DNA of 30,202 nt from UBA1738 sp045655325 (GTDB lineage: Bacteria > Bacillota > Clostridia > UBA1381). This document shows, one piece after another, positions 1 through 6,833 of the stretch (position 1 is its first letter; every line of letters begins with the position of its first letter). Position numbers and translations under genes: made by a program. The notes under the pieces are model-generated. The model was given only the letters and a program-made list of their open reading frames with translations, ran no database searches and was not told the origin of the DNA. The stretch spans positions 1 through 30,202 of the forward strand of contig JAZOOY010000041.1 of assembly GCA_045655325.1 (NCBI GenBank). Reading direction: 5' to 3'.

Positions 1-84
1 ATAGAACTTAAAAAACCTTGTAAATATGGGGATTATGAGCATATAAAATCATTATTTTATGTGGTCAAGACACCAAAAAGATAA
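1..84 (+). CDS. 3' end of an unidentified gene (partial)
   Basis: Frame 1 is open from the window edge to a TAA stop at 82-84, giving 27 C-terminal residues (ending ...SLFYVVKTPKR). It is followed by a hairpin and a terminator on the same strand, as expected of a gene end. The fragment is basic at its tail and has no recognisable domain. It is too short to identify, and chance openness of 28 codons cannot be excluded. Confidence 0.4.
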   Translation: MELKKPCKYGDYEHIKSLFYVVKTPKR

Positions 85-87
85 TGA

Positions 88-140
88 GTTACGGAATACG
101 GCAAATTGCCTTTTCACGCTGAGAATGCTTGCCCCGTAAC
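88..140 (+). other. Imperfect stem-loop in the 3' region
   Basis: GTTACGG (88-94) pairs with CCGTAAC (134-140) and GGCAA (100-104) with TTGCC (129-133), forming a 12-bp stem with a 5-nt bulge on the left arm and a 24-nt loop. GGCA (100-103) can instead form a tight local hairpin with TGCC (107-110), so two folds compete. It lies between the first gene end and the terminator at 144-167. Function unknown. Confidence 0.4.
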
Positions 141-143
141 AAA

Positions 144-167
144 AAAAGCTGACGTTTGTCAGCTTTT
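144..167. terminator. Bidirectional rho-independent terminator
   Basis: A perfect 10-bp stem, AAAAGCTGAC / GTCAGCTTTT with a GTTT loop, is followed by T-runs on both strands. It lies between two converging genes. The minus-strand stop codon of the pseudouridine synthase (159-161) is inside the stem, so the same hairpin can end both transcripts. Confidence 0.85.
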
Positions 168-1112
168 CTTTTTTTGAAATGTAACGTTGTGAACGGTAAA
201 TTCCTTGCCATTTAAGTATTCAAGGGTACCACCGTCGGTCTTGAATGTAAATTTTAATTTATATGAGTATAGTGCCTGCCCGTAGTATGGGAACTTGCGG
301 TTGATTTCATTTGTGCCATACTTACCATCGCCCAAAAGCGGATGACCGATATGGGCAAATCCGGCACGGATTTGGTGTGTTCTTCCGGTTTCAAGCTCTG
401 CTTCAACTTCGGAGTATTCAGGGTATTCACGAACTACTTTATAAAGCGTAGCATATGATCTTGCACCTTTTTTCGGCTCGTCATAAACATAAACCTGCTT
501 TTTCTTTTCGTCCTTTAGGATGTAGCCTGTTAATCTGCCTGACTTCTTTGGAAGATGGCCATAAACAAGGCAAAGATACTTCTTTTCAAGCTCTCTGTCC
601 TTGATTTTCTGGTTCATAATGCGAAGTGTTTCCGCATTCTTTGCGGTGATAACGATACCGCCTGTATTTCTGTCAATTCGGTTACATAAAGCAGGGCAGA
701 AAGTGTTTTCCTTGTCAGGGTCATATTCGCCTTTTCGCCATAGATAGCTCTTGATATGCTCAATCAAGGTGTCGGTACTGCCCTCGTCATCAGCGTGAAC
801 GCACATACCCTGTTTCTTGTCGCAAAGCAGGATATTTTCGTCTTCATAAACGATGGAAAGCTTTGGCTCAATCTTCATAAAAGCGGTATCAGGGTCGGGT
901 GTTTCCAAAAACTCATCCTTTATATAAAGCTTTAAAACATCGCCCTGGGAAACTCTGAATGAACCGTCCTTAATATGCTTGTTATTCACCTTAACGCAAT
1001 CTTTTCTAAGGCTTTTATACAACATACTTTGAGGAAGCTGTGGAAAAAGTTTGGTTATTAGTTTGTCAATACGTTGTCCTGCATCGTTTTTGTTAATTAT
1101 AATCTCTTTCAA
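159..1112 (-). CDS. RluA-family 23S rRNA/tRNA pseudouridine synthase
   Basis: A 317-residue cytoplasmic RNA-modifying enzyme that isomerises uridine to pseudouridine in structured RNA. An S4-like RNA-binding domain occupies about residues 1-70. The catalytic domain carries the RluA motif around CNRIDRNTGGIVITAKN, where the Asp of RIDRNT is the family nucleophile. A later segment, ETGRTHQIRAGFAHIGHPLLGD, is also typical. The length matches the RluC/RluD class. The start is TTG at 1110-1112, supported by AGGAGG seven bases upstream; no ATG fits better. It is transcribed leftward from the symmetrical promoter at 1145-1184 and ends in the terminator at 144-167. Which uridine it modifies (RluC, RluD or YlyB-like) cannot be told from the sequence. 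Confidence 0.93.
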   Translation of the reverse strand: MKEIIINKNDAGQRIDKLITKLFPQLPQSMLYKSLRKDCVKVNNKHIKDGSFRVSQGDVLKLYIKDEFLETPDPDTAFMKIEPKLSIVYEDENILLCDKKQGMCVHADDEGSTDTLIEHIKSYLWRKGEYDPDKENTFCPALCNRIDRNTGGIVITAKNAETLRIMNQKIKDRELEKKYLCLVYGHLPKKSGRLTGYILKDEKKKQVYVYDEPKKGARSYATLYKVVREYPEYSEVEAELETGRTHQIRAGFAHIGHPLLGDGKYGTNEINRKFPYYGQALYSYKLKFTFKTDGGTLEYLNGKEFTVHNVTFQKKKS

Positions 1113-1144
1113 CAGTATTCCTCCTTTTCAAACTTTTTGCAACA

Positions 1145-1184
1145 AATATATTGTATCACATCTGAAAGTATGATACAATATATT
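1145..1184. promoter_or_regulatory. Symmetrical divergent promoter palindrome
   Basis: Two perfect 14-bp arms, AATATATTGTATCA (1145-1158) and TGATACAATATATT (1171-1184), flank a 12-bp centre. On the plus strand this gives TTGTAT (1151-1156), 17 bp, TACAAT (1174-1179). On the minus strand the same letters give TTGTAT, 17 bp, TACAAT in the opposite direction. Each would start transcription about 30 nt from the TTG start codons at 1218 and 1112. It could also be an operator for a dimeric repressor. Confidence 0.65.
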
Positions 1185-1217
1185 AGATTATAATTTTTTT
1201 GAAAGGACTGAAAAAAG

Positions 1218-2039
1218 TTGGGAATTTTTCCGAACTATGAAAAGGCAGGCGCCGGTATAGATAAAAACGCACCAAAAAAGCGTGGTATTTTTCTTTATTT
1301 TGAGCTTTTATGGAGATATTTGTGGAAATTCATAAAGGCAAATATGCTTTATGTTGCAGTGAGCTTACCGATAATTATGATTTACCACTATTTGTTCTTA
1401 TGCGTATTTGGTACAGTTTATGGGGTAGATGCAGAGCTATCACTTATAAACCACAGCGCCCTTACATTTACGGTTTTACTTGCAATTTTCTGGGGAACAG
1501 GACCCGTATCCTGCGGATTTACCCACATTCTTCGTGCAATGGCAAGGGAAGAACACGTTTGGGTATCTCTTGACTTTTTCAAAAGGTCAAAAGAGGGATT
1601 TAAACACGGACTTGTGTTCCTGTTAGTGGATATATTAGTTTTTGTAATTAGTATGATGTCCCTTTCGGTTTATTCTACTTATGCTGAAAACAAAAGTGCA
1701 GTATTCTTAATCCCTATGGTAGTAATTATTATAGGTTTGGTTATTTACACGGCTATGCACTATTTTATGTATGAGTTCGAGATAACCTTTGAAAACAAGC
1801 TAAAGGAAATTTACAAAAACTCATTCCTTATGGCAATTGCCACATTCCCGATGATACTTCTAACAGGCGGTATTATATGTTTGCTATCATATTTTGTATT
1901 GGGAATCCTGCCAAGTACAGGTGTTGTTATTGTGGCATTCCTGTTCTGGATTGGTATGATGAGATTTATAATTGACTTTTATTCAGCAAGATTTATTAAA
2001 AGATATTTCTTAAAAGAGGCTAAGGAGAGTGAGAAATAA
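1218..2039 (+). CDS. DUF624 / YesL-family membrane protein
   Basis: A 273-residue polytopic membrane protein. The N-terminus (MGIFPNYEKAGAGIDKNAPK then an amphipathic stretch ending in LLWRYLWKFIKANMLY) matches the YesL/DUF624 pattern, in which a short cytoplasmic arm precedes the first helix. Further hydrophobic segments lie near residues 45-62, 80-98, 132-150, 162-180, 205-228 and 232-252. The family is common in Firmicutes, often near carbohydrate-uptake genes, and its biochemical role is unknown. The start is TTG at 1218 with GAAAGGA about ten bases upstream. The stop overlaps the mnmG start (TAATG), so translation is probably coupled. Confidence 0.85.
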   Translation: MGIFPNYEKAGAGIDKNAPKKRGIFLYFELLWRYLWKFIKANMLYVAVSLPIIMIYHYLFLCVFGTVYGVDAELSLINHSALTFTVLLAIFWGTGPVSCGFTHILRAMAREEHVWVSLDFFKRSKEGFKHGLVFLLVDILVFVISMMSLSVYSTYAENKSAVFLIPMVVIIIGLVIYTAMHYFMYEFEITFENKLKEIYKNSFLMAIATFPMILLTGGIICLLSYFVLGILPSTGVVIVAFLFWIGMMRFIIDFYSARFIKRYFLKEAKESEK

Positions 2040-3913
2040 TGTCCGCAGAATTTTTGGACAACTTTGACGTGGCGGTAATTGGAGCGGGCCATGCGGGTAT
2101 TGAAGCGGCGCTGTCAGCGGCGCGACTTGGTATGCGCACAGTTATTTTCTCAATAAGCCTTGATGCAATCGGAAATCTTCCTTGTAACCCAAGTATCGGC
2201 GGAACTGCCAAGGGTCACTTGGTTCGTGAAATAGACGCTTTGGGCGGTGAAATGGGCAAGGTGGCAGATGCCACATTCCTGCAGTCAAAAATGCTGAATG
2301 TGGGAAAAGGCCCTGCTGTTCATTCTCTAAGATGCCAGATTGACCGAAAAAGCTATCACAGAGAAATGAAAAAGCGCCTTGAAAATCAAAAGAATCTGAT
2401 GGTTAAACAGGCGGAAATCGTAGACGTTTTATTTGATGATGAAAATAACGTAACAGGCGTTACAACCCACCTTGGCACAAATTACGGTGCAAAGGCGGTT
2501 ATTATTGCAACAGGAACATACCTTAAGGGTAAAATTATGATAGGCGAGTTTGAACAGGAGGCAGGCCCTGACGGAACTTTCCCTGCAAACGGCTTGTCTG
2601 CAAACCTAAAGGCAAAGGGCATCGAACTTCGAAGATTCAAAACAGGTACTCCTGCAAGAATACACGGCGATACTATTTGTTTTGATAAAATGGAAAAAGA
2701 GAGTGGCGACGATGAAATAACACCATTCTCATTTGAAACCGAAGATGCAGGCGAAAATACGGAATATTGCTGGCTAACCTATACAAATGAGGAAACCCAC
2801 AGAATTATCCGTGAAAACCTGCACAGAACACCAACCTATAGCGGTAGAGTTGAGGGTGTTGGTGCAAGATACTGCCCATCTATTGAAGATAAGGTGGTAA
2901 AATTCAGCGATAAGCCAAGGCATCAGCTATTTATGGAGCCGATGGGAAGTGACACAAAGGAAATGTACGCACAAGGCATCTCAACAGGTCTTCCTGAAGA
3001 TATTCAATTAAAGATGCTTAGAACTATTGCAGGTCTTGAAAATGTTGAAATTATGCGTCCTGCTTATGCCATTGAATACGATTGTTGTGACCCGACGTGG
3101 CTTTACCCGACCCTTGAATTTAAGGGCTGGCACGGACTTTACGGTGCGGGTCAGTTTAACGGAACTTCAGGCTATGAAGAAGCTGCGGCACAAGGTTTAA
3201 TTGACGGCATAAATGCGGCAAGAAAACTTGCAGGCAAGGACGAAATCGTTCTTCGTCGTTGTGACGGTTATATCGGCACATTGATTGATGATTTGGTTAC
3301 AAAGGGAACAAATGAACCATATCGTATGATGACATCCCGAAGTGAGTACAGACTGCTTTTAAGACAGGATAACGCAGACGAAAGATTAACCCCAATCGGT
3401 TATGAAGTAGGACTTATTTCGGAAGAGAGATACCAGAAATTCCAAAAGAAAATGGAAATGATAGATGCGGAAATAGAACGTGTTTCTTCAATCGTTTTAT
3501 CGCCGTCTAAAATAAACCCGATTTTAGAAGAAAACGGAACAACACCGGTTGCAACAGGACTTCGTATGTCAGATGCAATAAGAAGACCACAGCTTAACTA
3601 TAAAAAACTTGCACCGGTTGACCCTGAAAGACAACCACTTCCAAAGGATATTGCGGAAGAAGTTGAAATCAAGTTAAAATACGATGGATATATTAAGCGT
3701 CAGCAGATTCAGGCAGAGCAGTTTAAGAAGATGGAAAACAGACTTTTACCTGAAGATGCGGACTATATGAACATACACGGTCTTAGAATTGAAGCAAGAC
3801 AGAAACTTGACAAGATAAGACCAAAATCTTTGGGGCAAGCATCACGAATTTCAGGCGTGTCACCAAGTGACGTGTCGGTACTGATAATCTGGCTTGAATC
3901 AAGAGGACTATAA
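2039..3913 (+). CDS. mnmG: tRNA uridine-5-carboxymethylaminomethyl modification enzyme MnmG (GidA)
   Basis: With MnmE, this FAD enzyme installs the carboxymethylaminomethyl group at C5 of wobble uridine 34 of several tRNAs. At 624 residues it has the normal family length. Visible features are the FAD-binding GAGHAG loop at residues 15-20, the GNLPCNPSIGG and GGEMGKVAD signatures, GPAVHSLRCQIDR, and the second conserved block GQFNGTSGYEEAAAQG. The conserved C-terminal domain ends in SGVSPSDVSVLIIWLESRG, which in the family contacts MnmE and tRNA. It overlaps the preceding gene by one base. The usual partners mnmE and rsmG are not next to it here; the next gene is an acyltransferase. Confidence 0.98.
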   Translation: MSAEFLDNFDVAVIGAGHAGIEAALSAARLGMRTVIFSISLDAIGNLPCNPSIGGTAKGHLVREIDALGGEMGKVADATFLQSKMLNVGKGPAVHSLRCQIDRKSYHREMKKRLENQKNLMVKQAEIVDVLFDDENNVTGVTTHLGTNYGAKAVIIATGTYLKGKIMIGEFEQEAGPDGTFPANGLSANLKAKGIELRRFKTGTPARIHGDTICFDKMEKESGDDEITPFSFETEDAGENTEYCWLTYTNEETHRIIRENLHRTPTYSGRVEGVGARYCPSIEDKVVKFSDKPRHQLFMEPMGSDTKEMYAQGISTGLPEDIQLKMLRTIAGLENVEIMRPAYAIEYDCCDPTWLYPTLEFKGWHGLYGAGQFNGTSGYEEAAAQGLIDGINAARKLAGKDEIVLRRCDGYIGTLIDDLVTKGTNEPYRMMTSRSEYRLLLRQDNADERLTPIGYEVGLISEERYQKFQKKMEMIDAEIERVSSIVLSPSKINPILEENGTTPVATGLRMSDAIRRPQLNYKKLAPVDPERQPLPKDIAEEVEIKLKYDGYIKRQQIQAEQFKKMENRLLPEDADYMNIHGLRIEARQKLDKIRPKSLGQASRISGVSPSDVSVLIIWLESRGL

Positions 3914-3935
3914 AATATAAAGGAGGTATGCAAAG

Positions 3936-5405
3936 GTGCTTTTTAATTCACTTGAGTTTTTAATATTTTTTCCGATAGTCACCTTGGTGTACTTTCTGAT
4001 TCCTAAAAAGCACAGATACCTGTGGCTTTTGGGTGCGAGTTATTATTTCTATTCCTGTTGGAATGCCCAGTATGCGCTTTTGATGGCGACATCAACGGTT
4101 ATAACATATTTAAGCGGATTATTTATTGACAGGGCAAAAACCGATGCAGGACGAAAACTTTCGGTGGCGGTAAGTTTTGTATTAAACCTTGCAATACTGT
4201 TCTATTTCAAGTATTTCTACTTCACAATGGATAACATCAATTTAGTGCGTGGAATGCTTGGTTTGTCGGCACTTGAGCCGAAATTTGACGTGATACTGCC
4301 GGTTGGAATATCGTTCTACACATTCCAGGCACTTTCCTACACAATGGACGTGTACCGAAAGGAAATTACGCCTGAAAAGAACATTTTAAGATATGCACTG
4401 TTCGTATCATTCTTCCCGCAACTTGTGGCGGGACCGATTGAGCGGTCAAAGAACCTTTTAACACAACTTCGTGAAGATCACAAATTTGATTATAACCGAG
4501 CAAGATACGGACTTTTGGTTATGCTTTGGGGATTTTTCCTAAAACTTGTAATTGCAGACAGAGCTGCGATTTTGGTAAACACAGTATATGACAAATCGGC
4601 GGAATTTGGCGGTGCAATATTATTGTTGGCTACTATCTGCTTTGCTTTGCAGATTTACTGCGATTTTGCTTCATACTCACTGATTGCTAAAGGTGCTGCA
4701 AAGGTTATGGGATTTGAATTGATGGACAATTTCCGTCAGCCGTATTTCTCAACATCAATTGCAGAATTCTGGAGAAGATGGCATATTTCTTTGTCAAGCT
4801 GGTTTAAGGACTATTTGTATATACCGCTTGGCGGAAACCGAAAGGGAACTGCTCGTAAGTATTTTAACCTTATGGTAGTATTCCTGGTGAGCGGTTTGTG
4901 GCACGGTGCAAGTTGGAACTTTGTAATCTGGGGATTTTTGCACGGGTTATACCAGATTTTCGGCGCAATTACATTGAACGCACGAAAGTTCTGTTGCGAG
5001 GTTCTTAACGTAGACAGAAAAACAAGCCATTATAAGCTATTCCAAAGGGTTATAACCTTTGCCCTTGTAACATTCGGCTGGATTTTCTTCAGAAGCGAAG
5101 GATTAACCCAGGCAGTTACAATTGTGAAACAGATTTTTACAAACTTTGAGCCATGGGCTATATGGACAAACATTACAAGTGTGGGTCTTGACAGCGCAAA
5201 CCTTATTATGCTTGTTTTATCTTGCGTGCTTTTGATATTTGTAAGCAAAAAAGAGCAGTCAGGCGTAAATCCGTTTGAAAGAGTAGAAAAAATGCATATA
5301 CTGGCAAGATGGCCGGTGTATTTAGGACTTTTATTTGCAGTATTAATATTCGGTATATACGGACCGGGATTTGAAGCAAGTCAGTTTATATACTTCCAGT
5401 TTTAA
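3936..5405 (+). CDS. MBOAT-family O-acyltransferase (AlgI/PatA/DltB type)
   Basis: A 489-residue membrane-bound O-acyltransferase with about ten hydrophobic segments. The family motif EFWRRWHISLSSWFKDYLYI lies near residues 277-296, followed by PLGGNR. The invariant catalytic histidine region SGLWHGASWNFVIWG is near residue 323. Members move acyl (often acetyl) groups across the membrane to cell-surface polysaccharides or teichoic acid. The start is GTG at 3936 with AGGAGG at 3921-3926, nine bases upstream. The next gene encodes an SGNH-type extracellular protein. That pairing is typical of surface-polymer acetylation systems, in which the SGNH protein finishes the transfer. The acceptor polymer is not revealed by the neighbours. 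Confidence 0.93.
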   Translation: MLFNSLEFLIFFPIVTLVYFLIPKKHRYLWLLGASYYFYSCWNAQYALLMATSTVITYLSGLFIDRAKTDAGRKLSVAVSFVLNLAILFYFKYFYFTMDNINLVRGMLGLSALEPKFDVILPVGISFYTFQALSYTMDVYRKEITPEKNILRYALFVSFFPQLVAGPIERSKNLLTQLREDHKFDYNRARYGLLVMLWGFFLKLVIADRAAILVNTVYDKSAEFGGAILLLATICFALQIYCDFASYSLIAKGAAKVMGFELMDNFRQPYFSTSIAEFWRRWHISLSSWFKDYLYIPLGGNRKGTARKYFNLMVVFLVSGLWHGASWNFVIWGFLHGLYQIFGAITLNARKFCCEVLNVDRKTSHYKLFQRVITFALVTFGWIFFRSEGLTQAVTIVKQIFTNFEPWAIWTNITSVGLDSANLIMLVLSCVLLIFVSKKEQSGVNPFERVEKMHILARWPVYLGLLFAVLIFGIYGPGFEASQFIYFQF

Positions 5406-5420
5406 AGGCAGGTGATATCG

Positions 5421-6440
5421 GTGAAGAAAAAGACAGGGCTTTATATAAGACGTGGAGCGGGGATAGTAGCTTTCCTGCTTATTTTCCTATGTCTGTTCAC
5501 TTTTGCCGATAGAATACTTTCCCGTAAGGAAACTGAGGGTTGGTGGAATGTTACCGCTAAAATTGACGGGTTTTATAACAGCACTGAAAACGAATATGAT
5601 GTTATGTATTTTGGCTCCTCAAACACATATTGTAGCTTTAATCCACTTGTTGTTTGGGAGAAAACTGGCGTGAAGTCTTATGTTTTTGCAACACAGCAAC
5701 AGCCGGTTTGGGCGACTTATCATTATATGGTGGACGCTTTAAAAACTCAGGACTTGGATCTTGCGGTAGTTGATGTTTTGATGTTTTCTAAAAATGATGA
5801 GTATTATGATGACGGCGTTAACTATACGTTCTGCGATAATATGCCACTTTCAAAAAATAAGATAGACCTTATTAAGGCATCAGCACCCGAGGGTGAACGC
5901 TTTTCTTTGGCGTGCCGTTTTATGAAGTATCACTCAAGATGGAATGAATTAAAACAAGCGGATTTTGAGTATAATAGAAAAGAAATGTCCGATTATTCAA
6001 AGGGATTTTATGTGTTGCCAACAAGCTTTGACGGAGCTGTGGCACAGAATTTGGCAGGGGTTACAGATGAAGCACCGCTAACCGAAAAGAACCTTAATTA
6101 TTTGAATAAAATAATAGAATTATGCCACGAAAATGAAGTGGAATTGATGCTGGTAAAAACACCATCAAATGCAACTGTGGAGGAAAAGAAGTATTATAAC
6201 ACAGTGGAGAGAATAGCCAGGGAAAATGGCGTCCGCTTTGTGGACTATAATATGCATTATGACGAAATAGGCTTTGATTTCGCAAAGGATTTCTTTGATG
6301 ATTCGCACTTAAATGTTTATGGTGCAGAAAAGTTTACAGAGTACTTCGTGGAAACTACAGATTATTTTGCCGGAAAGAAACTTAATGACAGCGATTGGCA
6401 GTCAGATTGGGAAGAATATATCTCGATAACAAAAGAATAA
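5421..6440 (+). CDS. Membrane-anchored SGNH-hydrolase-like partner of the MBOAT acyltransferase
   Basis: About 339 residues. One N-terminal transmembrane anchor (about residues 12-30) is followed by an extracellular SGNH-like domain. The block I serine is in YFGSSNTY (near residue 66) and the C-terminal block with Asp and His is DDSHLNVYGAEKFTEY (near residue 295). Such proteins act with MBOAT proteins in O-acetylating cell-surface glycans. I chose GTG 5421 because GGTGAT at 5411-5416 matches the extended Shine-Dalgarno at a suitable distance; GTG 5412, three codons earlier, would leave only about three bases. It follows the MBOAT gene by 15 bases, so it is almost certainly co-transcribed. 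No terminator hairpin follows before the tRNA promoter. Confidence 0.85.
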   Translation: MKKKTGLYIRRGAGIVAFLLIFLCLFTFADRILSRKETEGWWNVTAKIDGFYNSTENEYDVMYFGSSNTYCSFNPLVVWEKTGVKSYVFATQQQPVWATYHYMVDALKTQDLDLAVVDVLMFSKNDEYYDDGVNYTFCDNMPLSKNKIDLIKASAPEGERFSLACRFMKYHSRWNELKQADFEYNRKEMSDYSKGFYVLPTSFDGAVAQNLAGVTDEAPLTEKNLNYLNKIIELCHENEVELMLVKTPSNATVEEKKYYNTVERIARENGVRFVDYNMHYDEIGFDFAKDFFDDSHLNVYGAEKFTEYFVETTDYFAGKKLNDSDWQSDWEEYISITKE

Positions 6441-6459
6441 AAAAAATTTAAAAAAAGTG

Positions 6460-6488
6460 TTGACAAACGAAAGTTTTTTTGATATAAT
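6460..6488 (+). promoter_or_regulatory. Consensus sigma-A promoter of the tRNA-Ser pair
   Basis: TTGACA at 6460-6465 and TATAAT at 6483-6488, both perfect, are separated by 17 bp. Transcription would start near 6495, about 20 nt before the first tRNA. The strength fits stable-RNA genes. Confidence 0.93.
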
Positions 6489-6513
6489 TCTATCTGTTGT
6501 TGAGATAATCTAT

Positions 6514-6601
6514 GGAGAGATGTCTGAGCGGTTGAAAGAGCCGGTCTTGAAAACCGGTGACGTGCGAGCGTCCGTGGGTTCGAATCCCACTCTCTCCTCC
6601 A
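6514..6601 (+). tRNA. tRNA-Ser (anticodon UGA)
   Basis: Acceptor arm GGAGAGA pairs with TCTCTCC, and CCA is encoded at 6599-6601. The anticodon stem is CCGGT/ACCGG with loop CTTGAAA, giving anticodon TGA at 6548-6550. A long variable arm and the T-arm GTGGG-TTCGAAT-CCCAC are present. The 88-nt length and long variable arm are those of a class II serine tRNA reading UCA and relatives. The discriminator base reads T, where G is commoner in serine tRNAs. Confidence 0.96.
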
Positions 6602-6625
6602 CTTTTTTATTTAATATGTGAGTAG

Positions 6626-6675
6626 GCATACAAATAAATTGTGTCGGAAGCAATTTAGCTCTGTATGCTATTTTT
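6626..6675 (+). other. Two-part hairpin between the tRNA genes
   Basis: GCATACA (6626-6632) pairs with TGTATGC (6662-6668), and inside it TAAATTG (6635-6641) pairs with CAATTTA (6651-6657). A TATTTTT tract follows. It looks like a weak terminator or an RNA-processing hairpin separating the two tRNAs. It may be leaky, because no separate promoter for the second tRNA is evident. Confidence 0.5.
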
Positions 6676-6681
6676 ATCTAT

Positions 6682-6772
6682 GGAGAAGTACTCAAGAGGC
6701 CGAAGAGGCGCCCCTGCTAAGGGTGTAGGTCGGGAAACCGGCGCGAGGGTTCAAATCCCTCCTTCTCCGCCA
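6682..6772 (+). tRNA. tRNA-Ser (anticodon GCU), host of the integration site
   Basis: Acceptor GGAGAAG pairs with CTTCTCC, with discriminator G and encoded CCA (6770-6772). The anticodon loop CTGCTAA gives anticodon GCT at 6716-6718. The long variable arm and T-arm GAGGG-TTCAAAT-CCCTC make a 91-nt class II serine tRNA reading AGC/AGU. Its last 17 bases recur at 20585-20601 and its last 13 at 19248-19260, so mobile DNA has inserted at its 3' end while leaving the gene complete. Confidence 0.96.
6756..6772 (+). repeat. Attachment site att1 (tRNA-proximal)
   Basis: The 17 bases TCCCTCCTTCTCCGCCA form the tRNA-Ser(GCU) 3' end and recur exactly at 20585-20601. This is the left boundary of the island. 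The integrase gene starts its 3' end 62 bases further on. Confidence 0.85.
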
Positions 6773-6794
6773 TTTATGCGCACAATCGCATAGC

Positions 6795-6827
6795 AAAAAA
6801 GAACAGCAAAATCGCTGTTCTTTTTTT
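6795..6827. terminator. Bidirectional terminator between tRNA and integrase
   Basis: GAACAGC (6801-6807) pairs with GCTGTTC (6814-6820) around AAAATC. Six As precede and seven Ts follow, so it works on both strands. It ends the tRNA transcript and lies just past the integrase stop (6834-6836). It comes from the element, not from the original locus. Confidence 0.88.
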
Positions 6828-6833
6828 GTACCC

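Noticed and set aside
1310..1573. 87-residue overlapping frame in the DUF624 gene
   Set aside because: A shadow frame inside a clear membrane-protein gene, without its own signals.
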